DNA from: Humulus lupulus
Lineage: Eukaryota > Streptophyta > Magnoliopsida > Rosales > Cannabaceae
Reading direction: 5' to 3'
DNA: 64,000 nt
Assembly (NCBI RefSeq): GCF_963169125.1
Contig: NC_084794.1
Span: 113,622,358-113,686,357, forward strand
This document shows, one piece after another, positions 23,398 to 34,932 of this stretch. Position 1 is the first letter of the stretch. The number at the start of each line of letters is the position of its first letter. The position numbers and the translations under genes were made by a program. The notes under the pieces were generated by a model that was not told the DNA's origin, searched no databases, and saw only the letters and a program-made list of their open reading frames with translations.

Positions 23398-23545
23398 CCA
23401 CAAGATTCAAAAAGGGGCGAGTCCCGCAAGATTAAAAAGGGACGAGTCCCACAAGATTAAAAAACACGAGTGCCACAAGATTGAAAAAGGGACAAGTTCC
23501 ACTAGTCTAAAAGTTGCATGAACCAAAGGGTACAAGTCCCACAAA
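23398..23545 (+). repeat. five to six ~25-bp repeats in LTR-C
   Basis: Units of about 24-26 bp share CAAGATT, then A/G-rich text, then GACGAGTCCCA. Copies degrade towards the right. GGGAC and GTCCC in each unit can pair. No gene is implied. Confidence 0.65.
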
Positions 23546-24318
23546 TGTTATGAATGTTCTCTAAATGATATGTATGAGTTATGATAATGTTGTGATAATT
23601 ATGAATAATATATATGGAATTTTCTGTTTATGATATTGATTATATGTGAAGTGGTGACAATGATAAGGCTATGGTAAACAACTACACATGTTTATGCTTA
23701 TGTTATGATTATATATATATATGTCCCGGGCTCTTTTGATTGGCAGGTACAAATGTTGTCGTATATGTCGATTTGATTGTCAACGTATGGAAGTAAATGA
23801 TTAGAATGAGTTGTGTTTTCTCTTGTTTAGATTATGTTTATGATATGTTATGATATGCCTGTTATGAATGTATATGTATGTTATAGATGAGCTATGTACG
23901 TGGGAACTCTTTGATCTTATATGTTATACTATTTGTTGTATGTCCTTACTGGACTTTTTAGCTCACCCTCTTACTTTTCTCTTGTAGGTATCTACTTAGT
24001 AATATTTGATTTTATATGTGGAGCATGATGTGGCGGGACTAACCCATTGTGAAAGTGTGTACTACTATGAGGGACTATTCTACCGAAGAAAGGATTCTGG
24101 AACGCCATAGTTTTTATGTTTTCAGTTTTCAGCTTTGTATTATTCAATAGGGTTGTAATTTGTTTCATACGGTTTAATTTATTTTCCAAAGTGTATTTTG
24201 TTTTCAAAACTCGGCATCCTGTCCAAACGTTATTTTAGAACTTGTATTTTAAGAAATTTTCAAGTACAATTTTCCTACATATTGCAACACTTTAAGTTAA
24301 GAAATTTAGGTCGTTACA

Positions 24319-25785
24319 ACTTAATCTGAAAGCTCATACCTGGATCTTCTAGACCAATCCTCAAACACGCATGGATGTGTGTGGGCACGTAGGATTCAAA
24401 ATGTTGATTTAGAACTTTCTAGACGTAGTCAACATATGAGATCTAGAGAGGTTTGAGAAGAGAGAGGTTATAGAAATTTCTAGAATTTGAGGTTTAGGAA
24501 ATTCTATCATTTTCTTGAGAGAGAGTCTGACAGTCAAAACAACTTCATCAAACTTTTAATGAAAGTATTGCTTCTTTCAAATTTATAAAGATAATTAACT
24601 AATTTAATTAATCTTTATTTTATTGAAAATAAAAATGATCAGTTACAACTTATTTAATTATTTAATTTAAATCATATTTAAAAAGAATAATTAAATAAAC
24701 AAATTATTTGAAATTTAAAATTCAAATCCCACGAATAGAAAATATCTCTGGGTGGCGCCACGCCACATTAGGGATTTTCCTAATTTTCTTTGTTTGATTA
24801 ATATTTAAGACAACATATATATCCAAAAATAAATATCAGTTAATTCAAAATTGATTTTATCTTAAAATATCAGTTTTAAATAAATAAATAAATATTTTAT
24901 TATAAATATCTTATAATAAGATAATTATTATTCTCTTTGTATATTAATCAAAACATGATATTTTAACATAAAGTATTTCAAAATAAAAATATATAGTTAA
25001 ATAATTAATTAATTACCCATAACTATCACATAATTATATCCTTGCCCCAAAAAAATAATTCCTTTGCAATTAAGTCATTCTCTCTACAAATCTTCCTTAT
25101 GACATCCTCACCCTTGCAGTGTAGGACAGAGTTGACCTGGGGACCATGGAACTATAATACGAGACTCCAATAAACCAGATTATTAATTAAACTTATTAAT
25201 CTAATAATCTTATTTATTAATTCCATGATTTCTCCACTATAAAAATTGAATTGTACTCTAAGTATTTATAGAATTGTATTTATAGAGTTTTCTTTGGAGT
25301 TCATTGATATAGTCAATAAATGTTGTTTTGTCCTCAAACTATTGGTTCATTAATTAGAGCTGGTCAAATTACTGTTTTACCCTTATAATTACTTCTTGTT
25401 CCTCAAGTACCATTAATTCACTAGCAAATAATTAATCTATAAGCAAATTATAGATTTGATCTCAATAACTACTCAGTTCCAGAATTAACCCTTAAGGGAA
25501 TCAATATTCGATCTGTTAGCAAAGTATGGATTCCATTTTTTTTAAATCATGTTCCTCGTCATTCATGATATTGAATCTCCAAAACAAAAGTTATTAGCCT
25601 CATTATACTAAGAAACCTTAAGAAGTGAATCAAAATATCCAATAAACACAAACAGGAGTTCATAAATATTCAGGATTTATACTGGACTACAAATGATCAT
25701 CTATTATGATAAGAATTAAATCTTTATGGCAAACGGTAAGTTTGTAAAGATAATTAATTCTTATCGGTCCTATTATATATAATTT
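24319..25785 (-). repeat. LTR-B, segment 2 of 3
   Basis: AT-rich continuation of LTR-B after LTR-C, ending AATTT at 25781-25785 where Tat-2 begins. On the minus strand CTATAAATAC-type TATA boxes lie at about 25265-25285. No ORF of note. Confidence 0.7.
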
Positions 25786-26105
25786 TGACGGTGAGAACTC
25801 GTCAACGAATTAAGGTCGGAAAATTCAAAGACTTAACCAGGAACTTATAGACTTAGGAAAACTTATGGAAACTTAGAGAACAACGGCAGGAGAGTAATGA
25901 AAGAAAATATGTATATTGCTCTTTGAATAGCCTGGCACTACAAGAATTTTTCAACCCCTTAGTTTGAGGGGTGAAGGTCTATTTATAGCTTGGCTATAAT
26001 GGCCTTCGATACAAGGTGGTCCTAGGGGGCAAGAAGGTACTTGGGTACACTGTCATGGTAGTGGCACAGGTCATGGTGGAGCAGAGGATCGTGGTTAGGA
26101 GACTA
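25786..26105 (-). repeat. Tat-2 3' LTR remnant
   Basis: This matches 51560-51870 over about 300 bp (GGTGAGAACTCGT, GCTCTTTGAATAGCCTGGCA, TTGAGGGGTG and so on) in the same orientation. The match stops near 26105, so roughly 1 kb of the LTR and the polypurine tract have been deleted here. Confidence 0.85.
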
Positions 26106-26302
26106 AGACATCTATCTCCTTTCTTTTTGTAGGCATGTACTTTGGACCCTTGGTATTTTTGCAGCTGCGACGGTATGCAACTTTACCCACTCAAGGTACG
26201 CCTTCACCCTTTTTTGTGCTTGATGGGTCTAAATTAGTGTTACTTGGGAAGGGTTGTCTCGGCTGGAGCTCCTCATGAGCTAATTTATGTATATGCACTC
26301 GT
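26106..26302 (+). other. leader of the Tat-2 antisense ORF
   Basis: It contains acceptor-like TTCTTTTTGTAG (about 26121-26133) and ATTTTTGCAG, and a donor-like AAGGTACGCC. It looks like non-coding leader exons of the plus-strand extra ORF. No promoter is visible, since the upstream part was deleted with the LTR. Confidence 0.4.
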
Positions 26303-27836
26303 TTGCACATATACCCTCCTTTGCACCCCGTAGTTGGTTATTTCGAGCACTTGTGTCTGGAGGTTTTGAGCTTATTACCTTTGTGTTTTGTAGTACACTT
26401 TCCACATACACTTGCACCTATATCACCAACGAGATGCAACTTCATGGTATGTGAGGAGTCGTCTAGCGTTCCTCCGGGGGTCGAGTTTGTAGACTTGTCC
26501 TCAGACTCGGGGTCCCCTGAAAACAACCTTTACCAAAACTACGACACCTTGAGGAGGGCCCGTATGTGTCACCTTGAATGCATGGCCGAGCTTAGGCATA
26601 AAATCTGGGTGGTGGAGAGTGAGATAGATTCAGCTTTGAGGGGTGATGGAGTCCCTTTCACCTTTGATCTTAATGATCACATTGCAAGCCTTAGAGTGAA
26701 CCTCCTTGACCTACAAATGGAGCTAGAGTTCATGGAGGGAAACCTCCCTCCAAAACCCTCCACCCCATGTCCTCCATATAGTAGCCCCGAGGTCACCCCT
26801 GGTTCCCCTCAACCTTTGTCCTTAATCCACCTGTGTTTGATGCGTCCACACCCAATGTCTCGGTGGAAAACTTACGCAAGAAGAAGAAAATGGAGGGTAA
26901 AGTGTTTTGTTTTAACCTCACCTTTTTCCCTTGGTTTTGTAGACATGTCAAAGAGAATGAGACGACAGGTCGCTCCCGAGAAGCCGAACTCCGATCCTTT
27001 ATTGGCGACCACCATCATTTCCCACGTGTTAGAAAACAGGATGTTAGAGTTGTCTGAGAAATACCACATTAGTAAAGAGTACAAGCTATATGTACCCTTC
27101 AACAAGTGTCGGGCTGATAATCCCCCCCAGGGCTATGTCGCTATGAGCGAATATATTTTGAAGGCGGGTGGGACCATTCCCTTACACCCGTTCTTCGTCA
27201 TGGTCCTGAATCACTTCAACCTTGCTCCGCTTCAGCTAGCACCTAACAGCTCGTTCACCTTAAGCTGCCTGTATATGGCATTCGTGAAGCTTAACGGTCA
27301 CGCTCCCATGACCCAGGAGGTGAATTTTATGTACAATCTCATGCCTAATCCTAAATCTAAAGGCTCACACTTTTTACAGAAAGCCAACTCTTAGGTCTCT
27401 TTGATAGAGGGTTCTGTTTCTAACCCAGGTTCTTGGAAGCATGACTTTTTCTTTGTGAAAGGTCCCATTTCTATTCGTGAACATTTTCGCTCATCCCCAA
27501 GTAAGTACTTCAAGTATTTCCTTTTATATTGAGTTTTCTATTGTGGAACTTATACTCAAATTGATAACTGAGTTGATTGTTCAGAGAGCTTCAGTATCCC
27601 TGACGTTCTTGAGTCAGAAGCGGCGCCGGTAGATGTCTTCCTTGACGCATACCCTGCAATGGAAATGGCAGTCTATCTCTTTACTGTGGCCAACCTCAAT
27701 CACTATGGTCTATCCAGGGTTTCGGAGCCTGACCTGCTATGGCACATTTTCGAGCGAAAGAAGAAGGCAACTCACTCGGACAAGGGTGATGTTGATGTTA
27801 GGAAAATATATATTTGCCTCAATGGAAATGGTAAGA
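26303..27836 (+). pseudogene. Tat-2 antisense extra ORF, 5' exons
   Basis: The frame opens at 26303; Met at 26443 (MVCEESSSVPP) is the more likely start. An N-terminal helical region leads to KKKKMEG. An intron follows (GTAAAGTG at about 26896 to TTGTAG at 26941), then DMSKRMRRQ and the family domain with PLHPFF, NLAPLQLAPNSS and LYMAFVK. A stop falls at about 27392. Another intron (GTAAGTAC at about 27501 to TTGTTCAG at 27583) precedes SFSIPDVLES and LFTVANLNHYGLSR. The last exon ends at a GTAAG (27831) where Copia-E is inserted. A frameshift near 26830 separates the first two parts. It resembles 'putative gypsy type transposon'. Confidence 0.75.
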
Positions 27837-27840
27837 TAAT

Positions 27841-28948
27841 ACAACTCTATGCAATAATATTACAACTAAATAATGATTGGTTAAAAAGAGTTACAACTCT
27901 ATAACTAAAAAATACAAATAAACAAGGAAAAGAAGAAGAAGAAGAGAATAGTGAATAATACAAGTCTAAGCAAAAGATTACAAGTAAAGTACAAGTGTTT
28001 GAAACAAAAGAAAAGGAGATTACAACTCTAAACAAAGGTTACAAGTAAATAGAACAAGAGAATAAGAAGAAAAGTAATAGTATAAAATGTAAGAACAGAA
28101 ACAAAAGTAAACTCTTACTCACACAACCTAAGAGAAGAGTGTTGGGGATCACCAACTTGAACAAGGTTTAAAACCTTTGTCCAAAAGCTTATTTCCCCCT
28201 AACTCAAGCACGAAGGGATCTCTCTCAGATATTTGAAATGCTTTATGGAATTATCAAGCCTCAAGGTGTTTCTAGCCAAGTGCTCTAATGGATAGAAATG
28301 TTGTGTATTTCAAGTGAGCTATAGGCTCCTATTTATAGAGTTTGGAGACACCCTTTGAATTTCAAATTCCACCAACCCCCATGGCTGTTACCCATGATTA
28401 ATTGGATTATTATGGAATTAAAAATGAGATTCGGGAGTTATTTGGGTTTTTGGAACCGTTCAACACATTTGGAAAAACTGAAAATTTGGCTTGAAATGCA
28501 CCTGTGGCCATCAGTGGCCGCGGCCACTGCTCTCTGTCTCCCAGGCCACGGCCACAATCATTCAGTGGTCGCGGCCACAGCCTAGTTTCTGCACACCAAT
28601 TTGTTATGTTTTTCCAAACGGTTCTAAACCCTCCCAATTGATTTTGTAACCCCCAAAACACATTATTGGGGTTAAAATCATATCTCTAAGAACCATTTCA
28701 CATATGACTTTATGAAATTCATCACAATATTGTGTAACACCAAATTTACACAATAAAGGGTAATATTTGGAGGTTACAAATTTGTAACACCAAATATGTT
28801 ACATATTTGGATATATCTCATATATCTAAATATTGTAACTCTCTATTATATGTTACAATATGTGACACTCTTTGTCACATTTATTTAATCTAAAACATTA
28901 TATTATAATATAATATAATATTACATTATATTATAAAATAATATAACA
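27841..28948 (-). repeat. Copia-E 3' LTR
   Basis: It is bounded on the right by AATATAACA at 28948 next to the polypurine tract. Its last 130 bp match 46857-46983 closely (CATATATCTAAATATTGTA, TGTGACACTCTTTGTCACA). It contains a CpG-rich islet (28500-28580) with an 18-bp perfect palindrome, CAGTGGCCGCGGCCACTG, at 28512-28529. Length is about 1.1 kb. Confidence 0.75.
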
Positions 28949-29560
28949 TTCCCCCACTAGATTAAATAGTTATCTATTGTAAATTTAATCAATCATTATA
29001 TTTTAAAATATAACATATCCCCCACTTTATTAAATAAGAACTATCTATTATAGGAGTCATTGCATTAGTGCATAAAGCAAAGTGTTTTTCAACTTGAACT
29101 TTACTATAGTGTAATTATCACAAAATTTGTCGAAAATTTGGTTGCACTAGGCATTGAACCATCTTTTCATGATAACAAATCAGTGATAACACACAACTTT
29201 GCGATGTTCACTTGAGACCTCTATGTCTCGCTTTGCACCGTTAATGACCATGTGCACTTTCCATTCATGGACGTTCTTGAGAACACTCCCAATTCTCATG
29301 AGAGGCGGCACCACCCCTAGGTCCATATAGGTAGAATTCTTACAGTATTTTGTTACCAAAAATACTTGTCTTCACAAGACTGAATTCTATTAAAAAAACC
29401 ATTCGGTTTTAACCCTCAACTTGGTAACTCACAAGTACTCAATATCTCAGATAGGACTTGTTTTGAGTACAACTAATATTCACTTGATTGACTTGTTGTT
29501 ACCTATTGAACCTAACACTAGTTGAATAAATAGTGTTAAGATAGGTTACCATCAATCATG
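28949..29560 (-). other. Copia-E 3' untranslated region with two polypurine tracts
   Basis: No gene is seen. CTAGTGGGGGAA adjoins the LTR (28960-28949). A second similar tract, TAAAGTGGGGGATATG, with LTR-start-like ATATTTTAAAATATAA lies about 70 bp upstream (about 29012-29028). This looks like a duplicated LTR/polypurine junction. Confidence 0.6.
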
Positions 29561-30734
29561 AATCTCTTTAGGGAGTTTAAGTCCCATCCCTCGAGATGAT
29601 GTAGCCACTAAATCCCTCGTTAGTGGCTTAGTGAAAGGATCCGCCAGATTTTTACTTGTTCTCACATAGGATATTGAGATGACTCATCTTTGAATCAACT
29701 CTCTTACATATCAATGTCTTAGACTAATATGTCTAGACTTCCCATTATCCACTCCGCTGTATGCTCTAGCCAATGTTGCTTGGCTATCACAATGTATCGA
29801 TATAGTGGATACATTCTCTTTGATTAGGGGTATCTCTATCAACAGATCCCTTAACCATTCGACCTCTTTTCCAGTAGAAGCTAAAGCTATAAACTCTGCT
29901 TCCATAGTGGAATGAGATATACAGGTTTGTTTCTTGGAACCCTAAGAATTTGCACCTCCACTAAGTGTAAATACCCAACCAGTTGTGGACAAGTTGTCCC
30001 CAAGATTGGATATCCAACTTGCATCTGTATATCCTTCTAAGATTGAAGAAAATTTGGAGTAGTGAAGGCTTAGTCCTTTGGTTTTCTTGAGATAACCTAG
30101 GACTCTTCCAATCTCCTTCTAGTGATCCACACTTGGATTACTTGTAAGCCTACTAAGTTTACTTACCGCAAATGCTATATTAGGTTTAGTACATTGGGCA
30201 GCGTACTTTAGACTCCCTATAGCACTAGCGTACTCCAATTAAGCCACCGCTCTTCCTTCATTCTTCTCTAGTTTTACACTATGATCGAATGGAGTATTGG
30301 CATCTTTAACCTTGAGATGGTTAAATTTGTTCAATACTTTCTCAACATAGTGGGATTGACCCAACGCAAAACCCCCACTATGTTTCTTTACTTTGATACC
30401 AAGTATGGTGTCAACTTCTCCAAGATCTTTCATCTTGAAGGTTGATGATAGAAACCTCTTTGTTTTTTCTATCCCTTTCATGCTATCACTCAGAATAAGT
30501 ATGTCATCCACATATAAGCAAACCATGATCACATATCATTTACAGGTTTTGGAATACAAACACTTGTCTCCATTATTATGTCTAAACCCATTAGACATGA
30601 TGGTTTGATCAAATCTCTCATGCCATTGCTTAGGATCTTGTTTCAATCCATATAAGGATTACAAGTCTACATACTTTATGTTCATATTTTGGTAGGATAA
30701 ACCCTTTTTGTTGTTCCATATAGACCTCCTCATT
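29561..30734 (-). pseudogene. Copia-E RT C-terminal part and RNase H
   Basis: Starting from 30734 the text reads NEEVYMEQQKGF, then the catalytic box CLYVDDILILSDS, then FKMKDLGEVDTILGIKV and ALGQSHYVEKVLNKF. RNase H follows with MEAEFIALASTGKEVEWLR and HCDSQATLARA, then KNLADPFTKPL. This is a standard copia RT/RNase H. Stops and frame changes occur in the 30540-30730 and 29910-30240 segments. The RT N-terminal part is at 44588-45014, beyond Tat-3; FLNGDL on that side and NEEVYMEQ on this side are contiguous once Tat-3 is removed. Confidence 0.9.
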
Positions 30735-30739
30735 GAGGT

Positions 30740-31360
30740 TGTTGACCCTTGATTTGGCCAACGACACGGAGTCAAGAATACGACAAGAGATATGATAATA
30801 ATAAAAAATGTAATCTAATGGTAAAGAATAGACACAAAAGATTTATAGTGGTTCGACCCCAATGGATGGTAATGACCTACGTCCACTTAGTGTTATTATT
30901 AATATTGAATCCCAATGTCGTGATCAAAGAACTAGGGTTCTTGAGTTTCACAAGCCTTAGGGGAAATACAACTATTTTGAGGATAATTGCACTGTATGCT
31001 CTTTCTCTCAGTATTCAGGAAAAAGATAAAAAAGCCAAAAAGTCCCTTCCTTGAGCTATTTCATGCATATTTATAGGCTCAAGGGGGGCTACATGGGCTA
31101 ATGGGCCTTAACTTTCCTTAATATTCGTGTATCAAGGTAATAAAGAGGAAATAATCAACGTAATTATTATAATATTACAATCTTTAAAAAAAATAAATCG
31201 AATCATATGACCAGATTGTTCGTATCTAATCGTGAAGTATGGTGAAGCAATGTGTAGCTGGTCGATCATTGAACAGCACCTCCTTATTTTGACTTTGCCA
31301 CGCGTCAACCACGTGTGAGAAATCCTTGCCATGTCATCAACAACCATTTTTGGGTAAACA
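30740..31360 (-). repeat. Tat-3 3' LTR
   Basis: 621 bp, TGTTGACCC at the left and GGGTAAACA at the right; on the minus strand it begins TGTTTACCC and ends GGGTCAACA. A minus-strand TATA box, CCTATAAATATG, is at about 31080-31069. ATGGGCTAATGGGCC (about 31094-31108) gives two site-II-like motifs beside it. Confidence 0.93.
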
Positions 31361-31376
31361 TTTTCCCCCAAGTTTA
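31361..31376 (-). other. terminal polypurine tract of Tat-3
   Basis: On the minus strand ACTTGGGGGAAAA stands directly before the LTR start TGTTTACCC. It primes plus-strand DNA synthesis in this class. Confidence 0.85.
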
Positions 31377-32245
31377 CTTTACTGCGACCAGCATAAAGTA
31401 AACTTAGGAAACTGACCCTTCGCTTACCCCACCAAATATGTCAGAGCCGCCCATGACTTCTCGAAAAAAGGTAACCAATCATGTCCAATCAAGTCTTTTC
31501 GGTTTCCCAAAAAATTGTCTGACGAATATTGCACTTCCCCATACTTTGAAAGAAGTAATTCCATGATTACCTCTTCTACGACGCCACGATCACTATAAAT
31601 AATACCCCAAAATCACATTTTTACTTTTTACCTTTCACTTGCCTTCTCTTCAAGAACTTTAAAGAACTTCAACCTTCAGAGCCTAGAAAACCCAGAAGCT
31701 TTCATCGCTGATATAAGGAACTTTCGCTCAGACGTTCAAAAAGTTCGTGTTTATACTCTAACTTTCATCCAAGTAAGTTCCCCGAATCTTTCTGTCGTTT
31801 GGGATGCCATGCAAAACCTTCTTATATCTGTTTTATCTCTAAGCTTTTGAATGTTCTTGGTTGAATTTGTTTTGGGGTAAGTGGGTATATTGATTGATAT
31901 TTGATAGGGTAGTGAAATAATGTGTATAGGTGATAGGAGTTAGTTTGGTAGTTAAGATTGTAGATTTAGGGTGTAAAATCGAAGTAAAAATTAGATTTTT
32001 AAGCTAGCTGAAAAACTGGGTTTTTCCCGCCCTTTCAGAGTCGAAGAGTTTTTCCTGGAAAAAATTTCACTTCTGCTTTTTAATCTATTTTCCAAACTGT
32101 CCACTTGAAATACAGTGTTTTTATCAGAATGTTGCTGGTTGTATAAAAGCTTAGCTTTTATACATGAGCAGTGTTATTCCAACTTTTAAACACAAGGTTT
32201 TAAGCCTTAAATTATCATCTCCCCATTTTTTGTTCGCAACTTTTC
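31377..32245 (+). promoter_or_regulatory. antisense promoter and leader intron, Tat-3 aORF
   Basis: A TATA box CTATAAATAA is at 31593-31602. Leader-like text follows, with a GTAAGTTC splice donor at 31773, about 175 bp after the TATA box. The aORF start codon is at 32246. This reproduces the arrangement in Tat-1 (TATA at 17560-17551, donor at 17385) with almost the same spacing. Pyrimidine-rich text before 32240 could hold the acceptor. No coding ORF is supported in this stretch. Confidence 0.55.
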
Positions 32246-34932
32246 ATGCAAGTACCGTGGGGAGGTGAGAGGCCTATCGACGACGACTTGCTGGCCTAAT
32301 TACTTGAAGACGAGGAGCAATCATCACTGTTGATACCAGAAATTCCCTTTTCTCACGTCACCCCAAACACTCCATCGACCCCACCTCAAAATATGGGTTG
32401 AGTAAAATCCAAAGCCCATAAAAGGAAACTATCCGCTTCCCCTTTAAATCAGCCTGCTCTTCGGTCTAAAACTCCTTTGACTAGTGGTTGGGAAGAAAAC
32501 ACCCCTGACCCTGCTATCCAAACTCAAGCCCAACTTCGAAATGCCATTCAACCAGATGTTGAGTGGTATGTTGCCCCTCCTAGCTGAGTAACGGTTAGGA
32601 TGATTGCCAATTACATTAAAAAATACGGACTTCCTGGGGTGACCCTAGTCCAACCTACCAGAGACCAACGGGCGAATATGCCTGGAGGCGTCTATAGTGC
32701 CTGGTCGAGATATCACATCGAGGCAGGAGCGATCCTGCCTCTCCATCCTTTTTTCCAAGGAGTGGCCAACTACTTTGGGGTCGCTCCTCTCCAAATAACC
32801 CCAAACGGGTATAGAATGCTCTCTACACTCTATATCCTTTATAGCCATAAAAAATGGCCTGTCCCCACACCACACGAGGTCAACTATCCGTTCGACCTAA
32901 AATCCAACCCCAATCAAGAAAACACGGGGTTCTTCCACTTCTGTCACCAGGAAATGTCCCACACTTTCCTGAGTGATACAACCTTTATATCCAATGTGGG
33001 GAAGTACCATCTGGAGTACTTTCTGACCATGGACATGGTTGCCAACAACTTGGTCTTCACCCAAGGAGGTAATATTTCAACTCCCCTGGTCGTTTATTTT
33101 TCTTTAATTCTTCTGGTATTTCCCTTAGATTTTTAGTGCCTTTCAGGCCCATGGCTGCGATCGGCTCCCACTCGAGACATGGAAGTCCGATCAGCACTTT
33201 TGGCCAGCATGACTGACGTAGAGAAGAGCGTCAAACATCTGGTCACAGAGGCTAACCTGAGGCTGGTCGGGCTTTTGGCACCTCACCAGGATGTGAGGAA
33301 GTCAACAACGGGGAGTACCACTGGCGAGGAGATTCCCGAGCAGCACCAAGACGTGTCGCAACCTCAAAGGAGGAGGACGACTGGAGTGACAATCAGGGAA
33401 CCCTCCCGTACCCGGCAAGCTGCTGCTCCCCCAGCTCCACTAGGAAAGGGAAAAAAGAAAGCTACCGAACCCTCTGCCCCCATCGACGAGTCCTCAGATG
33501 AGAATGGTACTGTTTTCTCATTCTTAGATAGTTTGCCAATTCCCTGTCACTTATTTGACGGGGACGACAACTTTAAGTATACTCCAAACTTAAATTCAGA
33601 TTTCTTTCAGGCAGTAAGTAGTTTAGTAAGTAATGTAGTGACCAGTAGTTGTAGCACAGGTACTTTACTTATAATCTCCTTACTTTCTTTTTTAGTTCCA
33701 TCTATATATATTGTCACATTGCTCGTATTGTTTCCTTTTGTGTAGATATGTCGTCTGACAACGTATTCGAACATTACAAGGCCACTGCTGCTTCCTCAGG
33801 CAGGAAGAAAGACAGTAAGAGGACTCGGGGAGAGACCAGCAAAACCCCCTCAAAGAAGGCTCGGACTAAGGGTCCTTCAGAAGCTGTTCCTTCGAAGGAA
33901 AACACGCCACCTCCATATCCACTCGACCAGCTAGACTCAACGCCACCGACCGACCAGCATTCCACTCCTCCAGCACCGGTCGATCAGCTTCCCACTCCTC
34001 CGACGCCTTCTAACCACACACACCGCACTCAGCCCGAAGGCTCCCTGTCCAACACCGTGGTCAGTTCAGCCAGGGAGATAATATACAAGCTCTCCAAACA
34101 CAAACATAGTCAAGAGGCCATCGACGATGCCATATCCATGGAGACCGACCAAATACTAAATCGAGGGCTAAATGAGATAGTCAGCGTAAGTTGCTTTTTG
34201 TTGCTGAGTAATTTTCTTTTGATTTTCTGCCATCGCCTTATTCTTTTCATCTGGTTGCAGGGATTGTTGACCATGACTGCCGACTGGCGCCGTGTGGGTG
34301 CAATGGTATCCCAAACCAAAAACTTTGACACCAGGCTCATTGAGGCCATGAAAGCGCTCGAGAGGAAAAATGCTGACCTGCTCGAGAAGAACACTGTGTT
34401 GAACAAGCAGAACGGTGAATTGCTCGAGAAAAATGCAGAGCTGACCAAGTTGAATGATGAACTGCTCGAGAAAAAATCCACGCTGACCGAGGAGTTGTTG
34501 GAAAGTCGGGACGCCCTGAAGAAAGCCAAAGAAGATAAATAAAAATTCAGGGAAAGCACTAAACTCAATTACCAACAATCCAAACAGCTTGAGCTCAATC
34601 TGATTGCGAGCAGGCAGGAGATGGAGGAGCTGGAAAGGCGCGAGAAGGAGGTTGAGGAAACTGAAGCCAAAAACTTGGAGAAGTACAAGGAAGCCACCCT
34701 CCTTTACTTTTACGAGTTTTGGAAGTACAACTGGAAGGCCAACTTCAGCTACGTGTCTGAGCGCTTGAGAAGGACTCTAATGTCCCAGTGCGCCATTCGC
34801 CTGGAGGAAGAAGAAAGGGCTAGAATTCCTGCTTCCCTAGAGATTTCCATAGCAATGGGGATAAATGGTGCAGACAATGAAGCTGGCGCTGCTGTCGACC
34901 AGGACGCTCCTCAAGACCCTCCAGCTTTGTAG
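32246..34932 (+). pseudogene. Tat-3 antisense extra ORF (Transposase_28-like)
   Basis: The frame opens at 32246 (MQVPWGGERP) and has three stops before the family domain at about 32600-32960, which shows SRYHIEAGAILPLHPFF, VAPLQITPNGYRML and HKKWPVPTPHEVN. Exon ends are visible: donor GTAATATT after FTQGG (33069), acceptor TTTCAG (33148); acceptor TGTGTAG (33745) before DMSSDN; donor GTAAGTTG (34188), acceptor GTTGCAG (34260). The middle is basic and Pro/Ser-rich, with KKDSKRTRG and KKARTKG as possible nuclear signals. The end is a long coiled coil with LLEKN heptads. A TAA at 34540 and the early stops make it a pseudogene. Role unknown. Confidence 0.78.

Larger units (their letters stand above)
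19764..24318 (+). mobile_element. LTR-C: very long LTR with short internal remnant
   Basis: The block is inserted in LTR-B with near-perfect TSDs: CCTTA (19759-19763) and ACTTA (24319-24323). Its last 4322 bp (19997-24318) form one LTR, from TGTAGCGACC to GGTCGTTACA. It is preceded by AATTTCGAGGACGCAATTC and TTTTAAGGGGGTATAT, the chromovirus pattern of a last codon zone plus polypurine tract. A TATA box (CCTATAAATA, 20731-20740) precedes C19 (20750-20768), a CT run and a transcript-like leader. Three tandem arrays lie inside. The first 233 bp begin TGTAATACCC, which does not match the LTR start, so that part is unexplained. Confidence 0.7.

Noticed and set aside
23398..23545. CRISPR-like short repeats
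   Set aside because: The repeats are degenerate and contiguous, without unique spacers, in a plant LTR.
25786..26105. Tat-2 left LTR as an independent solo LTR
   Set aside because: Its start fits TSD AATTT shared with the right end at 52870, and the extra ORF follows directly, so it is the remnant 3' LTR of Tat-2.
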